Of a stretch of 64,000 nucleotides of DNA, positions 33,359-41,410 are shown piece by piece. Position 1 is the first letter of the stretch. Each line of letters opens with the position of its first letter. The position numbers and the translations under genes were made by a program. Below the pieces are notes generated by a model. It did not search any database and had not been told where the DNA came from. It saw only the letters and a list, made by a program, of their open reading frames with translations. The DNA lies in contig JADJOI010000003.1 of the NCBI GenBank assembly GCA_016713875.1, forward strand, positions 3,472,001 to 3,536,000. Direction: 5' to 3'. The DNA comes from Flavobacteriales bacterium. GTDB lineage: Bacteria; Bacteroidota; Bacteroidia; Flavobacteriales_F; PHOS-HE28.

Positions 33359-34318
33359 ATGCCCAGAGCACTCCTTCTTCACTTGATGAACTTGGCCCTC
33401 GCCGCGATGGCGACGGCTCAGAACCTCGTGCCCAACCCGAGCTTCGAGGACACCACCCATTGCTCCCTGTATCAACCGCCTTACGAGGAGGCCGTCGGCT
33501 GGTATAGCGCCAACCTGGCCACACCGGACATCTTCGACTGCGATACTGTGGATCCTTGTGGCACCTTCATGGACCCCACGGACACTGGAATACAGGCAAA
33601 GGGGTACAGGACCGCATACGACGGGAGCCGATTGGCCGGCGGATTTCATTGGTATGGGACGGACAGTACTGGCAGCACGCGAGAGTACCTGAGCGCCAAG
33701 CTGCTCGCCGGGCTCGAGGCCGGTAGGAGCTATCGGGTGAGCCTGTATTGTGCACGACCAAAAGGGCACCGACGCGCTATTGACCACATTGGTGTGTACT
33801 TCGGCCCGGATAGTATTCACGAACCGCACACCACGGTGCTACCGTTCAGCCCGCAGATACAGCTCCGTGATCCGAACAACGCCTATCTGCTGGATACGAA
33901 CTGGGTCGAACTGGCGGACACCCTTGTGGCGCAAGGCAACGAGCGCTGGCTGGTGATCGGCACCTTTCAGGACGACCCACAAGTGAACGGCATCGACCTG
34001 CCGCCCCTGTTCCCACAGCCCAAGGCCTACTATTACATTGATGCGGTGGCCGTGGTACCGCTGTATGCTGAGGCGGTTGAGGAGCAGCTGGCAGGGTCTG
34101 CAGAGCTATCGGCGACGTCCGAGATGATCCGATGGATCAGCAGCGAGCCCTTGCGCTCCTTGTCGGTCATTGATGCGGCCGGCCGGGTGGTCTGGCAGCC
34201 GCGCTTGTCCGAGAGCCGAGAGGGTGGCATCCTGGTTCCAAGCAGCTTGGCACAAGGCCTGTACACGGTCATCGCGTACATGGGTGGGCAACGAAGGGTC
34301 GTCAGGTTCATCAAGTGA
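33359..34318 (+). CDS. Secreted NPSFED-type protein with C-terminal sorting domain, copy 2
   Basis: 319 aa with signal peptide MPRALLLHLMNLALAAMATAQ. The domain NLVPNPSFEDTTHC ... SANLATPDIFDCDTVDPCGTFMD ... GSRLAGGF ... VYFGPDSI ... AYYYIDAVAVVPL aligns along its length with the protein at 31405. NPSFE-type N-termini introduce a jellyroll carbohydrate-binding-like fold in many Bacteroidota surface proteins. The end (PLRSLSVIDAAGRVVWQ ... LAQGLYTVIAYMGGQRRVVRFIK) is a T9SS type A sorting domain. Role unknown; an adhesin or glycan-binding protein is possible. Confidence 0.8.
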   Translation: MPRALLLHLMNLALAAMATAQNLVPNPSFEDTTHCSLYQPPYEEAVGWYSANLATPDIFDCDTVDPCGTFMDPTDTGIQAKGYRTAYDGSRLAGGFHWYGTDSTGSTREYLSAKLLAGLEAGRSYRVSLYCARPKGHRRAIDHIGVYFGPDSIHEPHTTVLPFSPQIQLRDPNNAYLLDTNWVELADTLVAQGNERWLVIGTFQDDPQVNGIDLPPLFPQPKAYYYIDAVAVVPLYAEAVEEQLAGSAELSATSEMIRWISSEPLRSLSVIDAAGRVVWQPRLSESREGGILVPSSLAQGLYTVIAYMGGQRRVVRFIK

Positions 34319-34347
34319 GAAGGGGCCTTGGGCGCAACCCCAAGACC

Positions 34348-36491
34348 ATGAGAACGACAGTTTTCGCAGGAACGTTGATACTTGGTTCCATTGCCGCCGT
34401 GGCCCAGAATCCGTGGCTACTCGCCGGGAATGGTGGTACAGACTACACGCTTGACTTTCTGGGCACCACCGATGCCGAGCGGCTTGCTCTTCGGACCTAC
34501 GACAAGGTCCGGTTGGTGGTGAACCAGGAAGACAACTACGACATCGGCAGCTTCAGTCTGCTCCCCACATCGGGCTTCGTGGGTATCAGCCCCAGCAGCT
34601 ATTTCTGGGACAATGGGCCGGGCCCCTTCAGTCGGCTGCATCTGGCAGAACCCGGTGCCAACGGGTTCCAGGGCATCGGCTACCGGCCGTGGATGCGCAA
34701 CGGCGTCACCTTTACGGGCAACAGCGACCAGATGTACATCGGGCAGAAGTACACCTACGACAACCCCGAGGAGCCCGAGTCCGGTGAGCTGAACGACTAC
34801 ACCGATGCCGTTGTGCAGTGGAGCGATAACCCGGGCACCTGGCTCAGCGATCGCATGCGCTTCATCTTCACCTCGGAGTACAGCAGTTCCAGCCCCACCG
34901 GTAGCAACTCCATGGAGGGCTTGGAGGCCATGCAGCTCTATCCGCACGACAGCGGTTCGGAGGTGTTCGTGGGCATCGGCGATTGGTTCGGCCAGAGCGC
35001 CACGCCCGATGAGCGGCTGGACGTGCTGGACCGCACGATCATGATCCGCAGGCTGGTGCCGGACTATGAGGATGGCCAGTTGGACCGCCTGGTGGTGACG
35101 GATGCGGATGGGCGCTTGCATTGGCGCAGTCTGGCCAACCTGCCCGACAACTGCGAATGGACCATGAGCAGCACATCCCCGAACCATGTGATCACTGCAG
35201 TGGGTGCGGCCAACGGTGCATGCCCCGACGATGCCGAGAACGTAGGGATCGGTGACAGTTCGCCCGAAGCCAAACTGGACGTGCTGCGCAACCAGACCTC
35301 GTCCAACGACCTGGGATCCAGGTGTACACGAAAGGTGATAACAACGGCACTGAGAACATTGGGCTGAAGTGCGTGGTGCAGACGGCCAGCGGCCAGACCT
35401 CGGGCAACGAACACTATGGCGTGCATACGCGGGCCTACGACGGGGCTGTGAAGAACTATGGTGTATATGGCCGGGGCTGGCTCAACACCGGCAAGTCCAC
35501 CACGGACAACATGGGTGTCTACGGGGACACGGAGAACGGATCCGGGCAGGCCACCAATGCGTATGGTGTAAAAGGCTACAGCAGCGGGCTGCCCACCACC
35601 AAGGGTTTCGGCGTGCATGGTTATGTGTACACCACCCCGAGCGACTCGAGCAGCGCAGTCCTATTGGCCGGCGTATATGGCAGCACGCAGCACACGAACT
35701 ATCCCAATCGCTGGGCGGCCTATTTCGTCGGCGCGGGTTTTCATTCGGCCGGTGTGTGGCAGAGCTCCGATGCGATGCTGAAGCAGAATGTCACGGACCT
35801 GACCGATGCCTCGGATATACTCGCCCAGTTGCAGCCGAAGCGGTATCAGTTCAGGACGGCCGACTACCCCCAGTTGGGTCTACCGGAAGGCACCCACGAT
35901 GGCATCATGGCTGGCGATCTTCAGGCCGTTCTGCCCGGTCTGGTCCGAACGGTGACCCAGCCTGCGGAGGTCGACTCGTTGGGGAACGTCCTTCAACCGG
36001 CGGTGACCTTCAAGGCCGTGAACTACGGCGGGCTGATCCCAGTGCTGGTCGGGGCCAGCAACGAACAAGGCGCACAGATGGCCGCTCTGCAAGACCAGGT
36101 CGCTCAGCTCCAGCAACAACTCGCTGCGATGCAGCAGGACCTCGCGAGCTGCTGCACGGCCAACGGAGGAACTGACCAGCGCACCATGAGCCCAGGGGCA
36201 GGGACAGGAGCGGGTGCAAACGAAGCCCTGCGCACCGATCTCTTCATCCTGCCCAACCCGGTGGCGGACCTCACGCAGCTGCGCTACACGGTGGCCGCGC
36301 CGGGCCGCACGCGCCTGGAGGTCAGCGATGCCAGCGGCAAGCGGCTGGAGGTGCTGGAGGAGGCCGTGCGGGAGGTGGGCACGTACACCCACGACTGGAC
36401 CACCACCGACCTGGCGCCCGGCACCTACCACTGCACGCTGTTCCTCAACGACAGCTTCGTGGTGAAGAAGGCCGTGAAGGTGGCGCGGTAA
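34348..36491 (+). CDS. S74/tail-fibre chaperone-like secreted protein with sorting domain (frameshifted)
   Basis: Signal peptide MRTTVFAGTLILGSIAAVAQ, then a beta-rich N-terminal half shared with 32433. Reading stops at 35367 in the first frame, but the next frame continues smoothly from about 35316 (YTKGDNNGTENIGLKCVVQ). Adding one G to the GGG at 35313-35315 restores one frame of about 715 codons. The second part carries an S74-type intramolecular chaperone region (SSDAMLKQNVTDLTDASDIL ... LQPKRYQF), a coiled coil (QDQVAQLQQQLAAMQQDL) and a T9SS sorting domain (LFILPNPVADLTQLRY ... VVKKAVKVAR). Frameshift or sequencing error. Confidence 0.75.
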
Positions 36492-36532
36492 CGGGATCAG
36501 GCATTTACGGCGGGTGGTGCGAGGGTGTAAGG

Positions 36533-36569
36533 GTGCGAGGGTGGCAGGGACGGCCCTGGGCTCTCGCAC
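36533..36569. terminator. Inverted repeat after the S74-like gene
   Basis: GTGCGAG (36533-36539) faces CTCGCAC (36563-36569), in a stretch of GGGTG(C/T)(G/A)A(G) repeats, followed on the plus strand by CTCACCCTTTCCC. Possible terminator; no clean T-run. Confidence 0.4.
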
Positions 36570-36642
36570 TCTCTCACCCTTTCCCAACTGCCTCAGTGCC
36601 GACCTCGTTCGATCCGAGTGCGGCCTTCGGTGCATGGGCACA

Positions 36643-36658
36643 TCCCGCCAAGGCGGGA
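36643..36658. repeat. Palindrome TCCCGCC-AA-GGCGGGA
   Basis: A perfect 7-bp inverted pair around AA, in the spacer between the S74-like gene and ruvB. Such CCCGCC/GGCGGG pairs often act as small hairpins at gene ends. Confidence 0.5.
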
Positions 36659-36670
36659 CAGCTCGTGGTC

Positions 36671-36715
36671 ATGTGCACATGGGCAAATGGTCACATGCGC
36701 ACATGAGCAAGTGCG
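36671..36715. repeat. Degenerate decamer repeat (GTGCACATGG-like)
   Basis: About 45 bases with CACATG or GCAA(A)TG steps recurring roughly every ten bases (ATGTGCACATGGGCAAATGG, then TCACATGCGCACATGAGCAA). It directly precedes the ruvB promoter. A related short stretch is beside rbfA (8895-8917). Confidence 0.5.
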
Positions 36716-36730
36716 CCCGCCCCGCCGAAC

Positions 36731-36738
36731 TACCTTCG
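36731..36738 (+). promoter_or_regulatory. -7 element (TACCTTCG) of ruvB
   Basis: One mismatch from TAnnTTTG, 4 bases before ATG 36743; a leaderless ruvB mRNA is predicted. Confidence 0.55.
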
Positions 36739-36742
36739 CCCC

Positions 36743-37768
36743 ATGCCCGCGGCCTTCGACCCCCGCCAGGAGCAGCGCGCCGCCAGTGACAAGGAGCTGG
36801 AGCAGGTGCTGCGTCCGCGCCAGTTCGGCGAGTTCGCCGGGCAGCAGGCGGTGACGGACAACCTGAAGGTGTTCGTGCAGGCGGCCCGGCAGCGCGGCGA
36901 GGCCCTGGACCACGTGCTGCTTCATGGTCCGCCGGGGCTGGGCAAGACCACCCTGGCGAACATCATCGCCTCGGAGATGGGGGTGGGCATCCGGATCACC
37001 AGCGGTCCGGTGCTGGACAAACCCGCGGACCTGGCGGGTCTGCTGACGAACCTGGAGCCGCACGACGTGCTGTTCATCGACGAGATCCACCGGTTGACGC
37101 CGGTGATCGAGGAGTACCTGTACAGCGCCATGGAGGACTACCGGATCGACCTGGTGATCGATGCGGGGCCGAACGCGCGGACGGTGCAGATCGCGCTGAA
37201 CCCCTTCACCCTGGTGGGGGCCACCACGCGGAGCGGCTTGCTGACGGCGCCGCTGCGGGCGCGCTTCGGCATCAACAGCCGACTGGACTACTACGACGCG
37301 CAGACCCTGACGGGCATCGTGAAGCGGAGCGCGGGCCTGCTGGGGGTGCCCATCGCCGAAGAGGCGGCCGTGGAGATCGCCCGGCGGAGCCGGGGCACGC
37401 CGAGGATCGCCAACGCGCTGCTGCGTCGGGTGCGCGACTTCGCCCAGATCCAGGGGGACGGCACCATCACGCTGGCCATCGCCCAGCACGCCCTGAAGGC
37501 CCTGAACGTGGACGCGCATGGGCTGGACGAGATGGACAACCGGATCCTGGGAGCCATCATCGACAAGTTCGGCGGCGGACCGGTGGGCCTCAACACCGTG
37601 GCCACGGCCGTGGGGGAGGAGGCCGGCACCATCGAGGAGGTGTACGAGCCCTTCCTGATCATGGAGGGCTACCTGCAGCGCACCCCGCGCGGCCGCATGG
37701 CCACCGAGCGGGCGTACCGCCACCTGGGCCGGGTGCCCAGCGCGAAGCCGGGCGGCCTGTTCGAGTGA
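36743..37768 (+). CDS. ruvB: Holliday junction ATP-dependent helicase RuvB
   Basis: 341 aa AAA+ motor that drives branch migration with RuvA. Walker A GPPGLGKTTLA, Walker B LFIDEIHRL, sensor 1 GATTRSGLL with the arginine finger in LRARFG, and the C-terminal winged helix (EPFLIMEGYLQRTPRGRMAT). The N-terminus LRPRQFGEFAGQQAV is typical. ruvA is 10 kb away at 47256, so the two are not in one operon. Confidence 0.97.
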   Translation: MPAAFDPRQEQRAASDKELEQVLRPRQFGEFAGQQAVTDNLKVFVQAARQRGEALDHVLLHGPPGLGKTTLANIIASEMGVGIRITSGPVLDKPADLAGLLTNLEPHDVLFIDEIHRLTPVIEEYLYSAMEDYRIDLVIDAGPNARTVQIALNPFTLVGATTRSGLLTAPLRARFGINSRLDYYDAQTLTGIVKRSAGLLGVPIAEEAAVEIARRSRGTPRIANALLRRVRDFAQIQGDGTITLAIAQHALKALNVDAHGLDEMDNRILGAIIDKFGGGPVGLNTVATAVGEEAGTIEEVYEPFLIMEGYLQRTPRGRMATERAYRHLGRVPSAKPGGLFE

Positions 37769-37792
37769 TCGGGCTGCGGCCGGCGATGGCCC

Positions 37793-38956
37793 TTACGCCT
37801 CGAACGTCCGCCGCGTGCCGCTGTACATCTCGTAGCGCATGAAGCGGCATTCGAGCGCACCGTTGAACAGCTTGATGCGGGGCTTGGGCGTGAGGTGGAC
37901 GTGCTTCGCGGCCTCCAGGTTGCTGGTGATCATCCAGGCCGTCCAGCCGGCCCAGCGCTGCTTGAGCGTGTCGCCGATCATGGCGTAGAGGGCGTCGATG
38001 TCCTCGTCCTTCACCATGCGCTCGCCGTAGGGCGGGTTGAGCAGGAGGATGCCGCCGCCTTCGGGGGGCTCGAGCTCCTGGAAGGGCCGGTTGACCACCC
38101 GGATGCGGACCTTGAGCCCGGCGCTGGCGATGTTGCTCTCGGCCTTGCGGGCCACGTGGGGGCTGAGCTCGCCGCCGAGGATGAGGGGCTTGTGGGTGGT
38201 GTCGATGGCAGCGAGGGCCTGGGTGCGGACCGCCTGCCAGGTGTCGGCCTCGAACCCCTTCCAGCGCTCGAAGCCGAACCGCTTGCGGTGGATGCCGGGC
38301 GGGATGCGGCCGGCGATCATGGCGGCCTCGATGAGCAGGGTGCCGCTGCCGCACATGGGGTCCACCAGGTTGCTGCGCCCGTCCCAGCCCGAGAGGAGCA
38401 CCAGCCCCGCGGCCAGCACCTCGTTGATGGGGGCGAGGTTGGTGTGGTCGCGGTAGCCGCGTTTGTGCAGGGAGCCGCCGCTGCTGTCCAACGACACCAA
38501 GCAGTCGTCGCCGTGCACGTGGAGGTGGATGCGCAGCGTGGGGTCCTCCAGGTCCACCGAGGGCCGCCGGCCCTGCCGTGCGCGGAAGCGGTCCACGATG
38601 GCGTCCTTGGCCTTGAGCGCCAGGAACTGCGAGTGGGTGAACCGGTCGGAGTGGAGCGTGCAGTGCACCGAAAGGGTGTCGTCCACGTCCATGTACCGCT
38701 CCCAGGGCATGGCCTTGATGCCGCGGTAGAGGTCTTCCTCGTGGCGTACGCCGAAGCCGTGGACGGGCACCAGGATCCGCAGGGCGGTGCGCAGGGTGTA
38801 ATTCGCCCTGTACATGCAGGCTTCGTCGCCGCGGAAGCCCACGGCCCGGTTGTGCTTCTCGATGTCCCGCGCGCCGATGGCCTCGAGCTCGGCCACCAAC
38901 AGATCCTCCAGCCCGAACATGGTCTGGGCGGTCATGGGAAAGAGGCCGTCGGACAT
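37793..38956 (-). CDS. THUMP-domain 23S rRNA (guanine-N2)-methyltransferase, RlmL N-terminal type
   Basis: 387 aa. N-terminal ferredoxin-like and THUMP region (LEDLLVAELEAIGARDIE ... ALKAKDAIVDRFRARQGRRP), then a Rossmann methyltransferase with DPMCGSGTLLIEAAMIA (SAM site) and the catalytic NPPYGER motif of N2-guanine enzymes. Equivalent to the RlmL half of E. coli RlmKL; the RlmK half is absent, as in most Bacteroidota. It is convergent with ruvB. A second ATG at residue 8 (MTAQTMFGLEDLL) is also possible. Confidence 0.9.
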   Translation of the reverse strand: MSDGLFPMTAQTMFGLEDLLVAELEAIGARDIEKHNRAVGFRGDEACMYRANYTLRTALRILVPVHGFGVRHEEDLYRGIKAMPWERYMDVDDTLSVHCTLHSDRFTHSQFLALKAKDAIVDRFRARQGRRPSVDLEDPTLRIHLHVHGDDCLVSLDSSGGSLHKRGYRDHTNLAPINEVLAAGLVLLSGWDGRSNLVDPMCGSGTLLIEAAMIAGRIPPGIHRKRFGFERWKGFEADTWQAVRTQALAAIDTTHKPLILGGELSPHVARKAESNIASAGLKVRIRVVNRPFQELEPPEGGGILLLNPPYGERMVKDEDIDALYAMIGDTLKQRWAGWTAWMITSNLEAAKHVHLTPKPRIKLFNGALECRFMRYEMYSGTRRTFEA

Positions 38957-38963
38957 GGGTGGG

Positions 38964-38971
38964 CAAAGGTC
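38964..38971 (-). promoter_or_regulatory. -7-like element (GACCTTTG) of the rRNA methyltransferase gene
   Basis: Minus-strand GACCTTTG differs from TAnnTTTG only at the first base and ends 8 bases before ATG 38956; a very short leader is predicted. Confidence 0.45.
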
Positions 38972-38989
38972 GGGTGGATCGCTTTTGCC

Positions 38990-39180
38990 TCACGCCTCCA
39001 GCCACGCGCTTCGCGCCTATCGCTCTCGGGGTGGCGCCCGTCCGCCTCAGCGTCCTCTGCGCCTCCGCGTGAGCCACCGTCCGCGTGCCGCGCGCTTCCC
39101 GCCTCCCTCCGCTTGCGGCCTATCGCTCCTTCCTCCAGCTTCCAGCGTCCGGCCGTCCGCCTCACCGCACCCTGCCTGGG
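38990..39180. repeat. Mixed interspersed-repeat spacer before queG
   Basis: CT-rich, GC-rich DNA with fragments that recur elsewhere: CCTCTGCGCCTCCGCGTGAG (near 39055), resembling intergenic GCGGAGGCACAGAGG-type repeats, and CCTCCAGCTTCCAGCG (near 39133), the reverse complement of the GCTGGAAGCTGG stretch near 33050. No gene seen. Confidence 0.4.
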
Positions 39181-39209
39181 CGCCATCGGACGTCCTCTAA
39201 CTTGCCCGC

Positions 39210-40139
39210 ATGGACGCCCGAGCTCGTGCTGAGGCCATCAAGCGCAAGGCGCACGAGCTGGGCTTTCTGGCCTGCGGGGTGGCGAAGGCGGGTTTCCTCG
39301 AGGAGGAAGCGCCGCGGCTCGAGCAATGGCTTCGGCAGGGCAGGCACGGCAGCATGAGCTACATGGAGAGCCACTTCGACCTGCGGCTGGACCCGACGAA
39401 GCTGATGCCTGGGGCGCGCAGCGTGATCAGCTTAGCGGTCAACTACTTCAGCCCGCCCCAGCAGCAGGACCCGGAGGCGCCGCTGCTGAGCACATATGCC
39501 TATGGGCGGGACTACCACAAGGTGGTGAAGCAGCGCTTGAAGCCCTTGATGGCCTTCATCGTGGAGCATTTCGGAGCGGTGGAGCTGCGCGCCTTCGTGG
39601 ACAGCGCACCGGTGCTGGAGAAGGCCTGGGCCGAGCGGGCCGGCGTGGGCTGGCGGGGCAAGCACACCAACGTGATCCGCCAGGGCACAGGCAGCTGGTT
39701 CTTCCTGTGCGAGCTGATCACGGACCTGGAGTTGGCGCCCGATGCCCCGGCCACGGACCACTGCGGCACTTGCCGGCGCTGCCTCGATGCCTGCCCCACG
39801 GAGGCCATCACGCCCTATGGGGTGGACGGCGCGCGCTGCATCAGCCACCTCACCATCGAGCTGAAGGACGCGATCCCGGAGGAGTTCACCGGCAGGCTGG
39901 CGGGTTGGGCTTTCGGCTGCGACATCTGCCAGCAGGTGTGCCCATGGAACCGCTTCGCCACGCCGCATGCCGAGCCGCAGTTCGCCCCGCGGCCGGAGGT
40001 GATGGCCCTGACGGGGGAGGAGTGGCACGGCCTGACCGAAGTGGTCTTCGACCGCCTGTTCGAGGGCAGCGCGGTGAAGCGCACCAAATACGGCGGGCTG
40101 CGGCGCAACCTGGACTTTCTGCGCCGATCCGGGGGCTGA
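39210..40139 (+). CDS. queG: Epoxyqueuosine reductase QueG
   Basis: 309 aa. It reduces epoxyqueuosine to queuosine in tRNA, the last step of the pathway. N-terminal cobalamin-binding region (LGFLACGVAKAGFLEEEAPRLEQWL), the catalytic segment KHTNVIRQGTGSWFFLCELIT, and two 4Fe-4S motifs: CGTCRRCLDACPTEAI and CDICQQVCPWNR. The length is at the short end of the family, without C-terminal HEAT repeats, as in many Bacteroidota. Confidence 0.94.
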   Translation: MDARARAEAIKRKAHELGFLACGVAKAGFLEEEAPRLEQWLRQGRHGSMSYMESHFDLRLDPTKLMPGARSVISLAVNYFSPPQQQDPEAPLLSTYAYGRDYHKVVKQRLKPLMAFIVEHFGAVELRAFVDSAPVLEKAWAERAGVGWRGKHTNVIRQGTGSWFFLCELITDLELAPDAPATDHCGTCRRCLDACPTEAITPYGVDGARCISHLTIELKDAIPEEFTGRLAGWAFGCDICQQVCPWNRFATPHAEPQFAPRPEVMALTGEEWHGLTEVVFDRLFEGSAVKRTKYGGLRRNLDFLRRSGG

Positions 40140-40152
40140 GCCCGACGGGCCC

Positions 40153-40371
40153 TCAGCTCCGCATGGTGGTCTGGAAGACCTCCAGGATCACATCCTTGTA
40201 CATGTGCCCGAAGGTGGCCAGGCACCAGGCTTTCAGCACGAGCTGATCGCGCTGGCCGAGCCATCGGCGGGCCTTGATGAGTTCCTTGGTGAACAGCCGG
40301 CGGTCAAAGCTGACCTTTTGGAGCACCTGCTTGCTGAGCTCCATCATCTTCCTTCCCTGGTCCATCATCAC
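40153..40371 (-). CDS. Small conserved protein of unknown function, 72 aa
   Basis: A short helical, basic protein: MELSKQVLQKVSFDRRLFTKELIKA, then RRWL and LKAWCLATFGHMYKDVILEVFQ. No signal peptide or membrane segment. The sequence looks like a real conserved Bacteroidota family (patterned helix, single Cys, aromatic end), but I cannot name it. Several ATGs are possible at the N-terminus (40371, 40368, 40365, then the MMEL pair). It faces queG with 13 bases between the stops. Confidence 0.7.
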   Translation of the reverse strand: MMMDQGRKMMELSKQVLQKVSFDRRLFTKELIKARRWLGQRDQLVLKAWCLATFGHMYKDVILEVFQTTMRS

Positions 40372-40546
40372 AAAGCGGTTGATCAGGCGGTCGGTTCGGG
40401 GGAACGAGAGCCTGAAGGTAAGTCGTCGAACGGTCGGAACGCACCACCCGGTGGCGATCAGTTTTCCACAGGGCGGGATCGGGCCCCGGCCACAAAGAAC
40501 GCGCCATGGACATCGAACTGTGCGAGGGGCGGGACGGGCGGGTGGC

Positions 40547-41407
40547 TCAGGGCTGGAACTTGCGTTCCTCCACCTGCATCACCTCCTTGGTGGTGGCGTC
40601 GTACACGTAGGCCACCAGGGCGCAGTTGTCCGGGTTGAGCACGCTGCCGGGCAGCGGGTTCGTGTAGGTGAAGGTGAGCGTATCGCCGGCGGCGGCGCTG
40701 CCCACGATGGCGGGCACGCCCCAGGTGCCGTTGAGGTTGCCGCGGAGCATGTGGCGGTGCTCATAGTCCGGCACCTCCGGCGGCGTGGCGTTCACGTCGA
40801 TCTGCCAATCGATGATGTGGTCCTCGGTGAGGGCCACCACCAGGTTGTGGTCGCCGGTGACGGGGCCCAGAAGGGCGAGCTTCACGGTGGTGGAGACCGA
40901 ACCACCCCCGACGGTGAGGGCGTCGAACCACAGGTGGAAGGCGGTGCTGTCGCCGATGATGTCGTTGATCGCATCACCCCAGTCGCCGTAGTCCAGTTGC
41001 AGGATGCTGTTGAACGGTCGGCGGCTGACCAGGCCGGTGGGTAGGAAAGTGATGCCGAAGGCGCTTTCGTAGGCCGTGCCCTCGGGGGTGCGGTGATCGC
41101 TGTCCAGGATGCCATCGCCCACGGGCGGCAAGGGTGCGGAGAAGCCGTTGACGCAGTGCACGGCGATGACGACCAGGTTCTCCCCATGGATGGCCTGCAG
41201 GGCGGCCGCCTGGGTGGCCGCGCCCGGGCAGTTGTTGCAGCGGTGGCCGGTCATGTCCTCCAACAGCACCTTGCGCACAACGGCATCCCCGCCGTTCCCC
41301 CCGCCGCCGCTCTGCACGGTCTCATAGGGCTGTTCCACCTTGTCACAGGCGGAGAAGGCAAGGGCGAGCACGAGCGCCAGGGCCGATGTGGGTCGCAGGG
41401 AGCGCAT
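40547..41407 (-). CDS. Omp28-related lipoprotein
   Basis: 286 aa. Lipoprotein signal ALVLALAFSAC with Cys21, a Gly-rich linker, then the Omp28 thioredoxin-like domain with LLEDMTGHRCNNCPGAATQ (Cys57, Cys60). The C-terminal half has the Omp28 pattern ending YVYDATTKEVMQVEERKFQP. Anchored in the outer membrane; possible redox or adhesin role. Last gene of a minus-strand group 45435-40547; it lies 3 bases from the DUF6029 gene. Confidence 0.85.
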   Translation of the reverse strand: MRSLRPTSALALVLALAFSACDKVEQPYETVQSGGGGNGGDAVVRKVLLEDMTGHRCNNCPGAATQAAALQAIHGENLVVIAVHCVNGFSAPLPPVGDGILDSDHRTPEGTAYESAFGITFLPTGLVSRRPFNSILQLDYGDWGDAINDIIGDSTAFHLWFDALTVGGGSVSTTVKLALLGPVTGDHNLVVALTEDHIIDWQIDVNATPPEVPDYEHRHMLRGNLNGTWGVPAIVGSAAAGDTLTFTYTNPLPGSVLNPDNCALVAYVYDATTKEVMQVEERKFQP

Positions 41408-41410
41408 GGG

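Noticed and set aside
40440..40500. DnaA-box-like TTTTCCACA near 40459
   Set aside because: A single mismatched copy without clustering, AT-rich DNA or a nearby dnaA/dnaN; no case for an origin.
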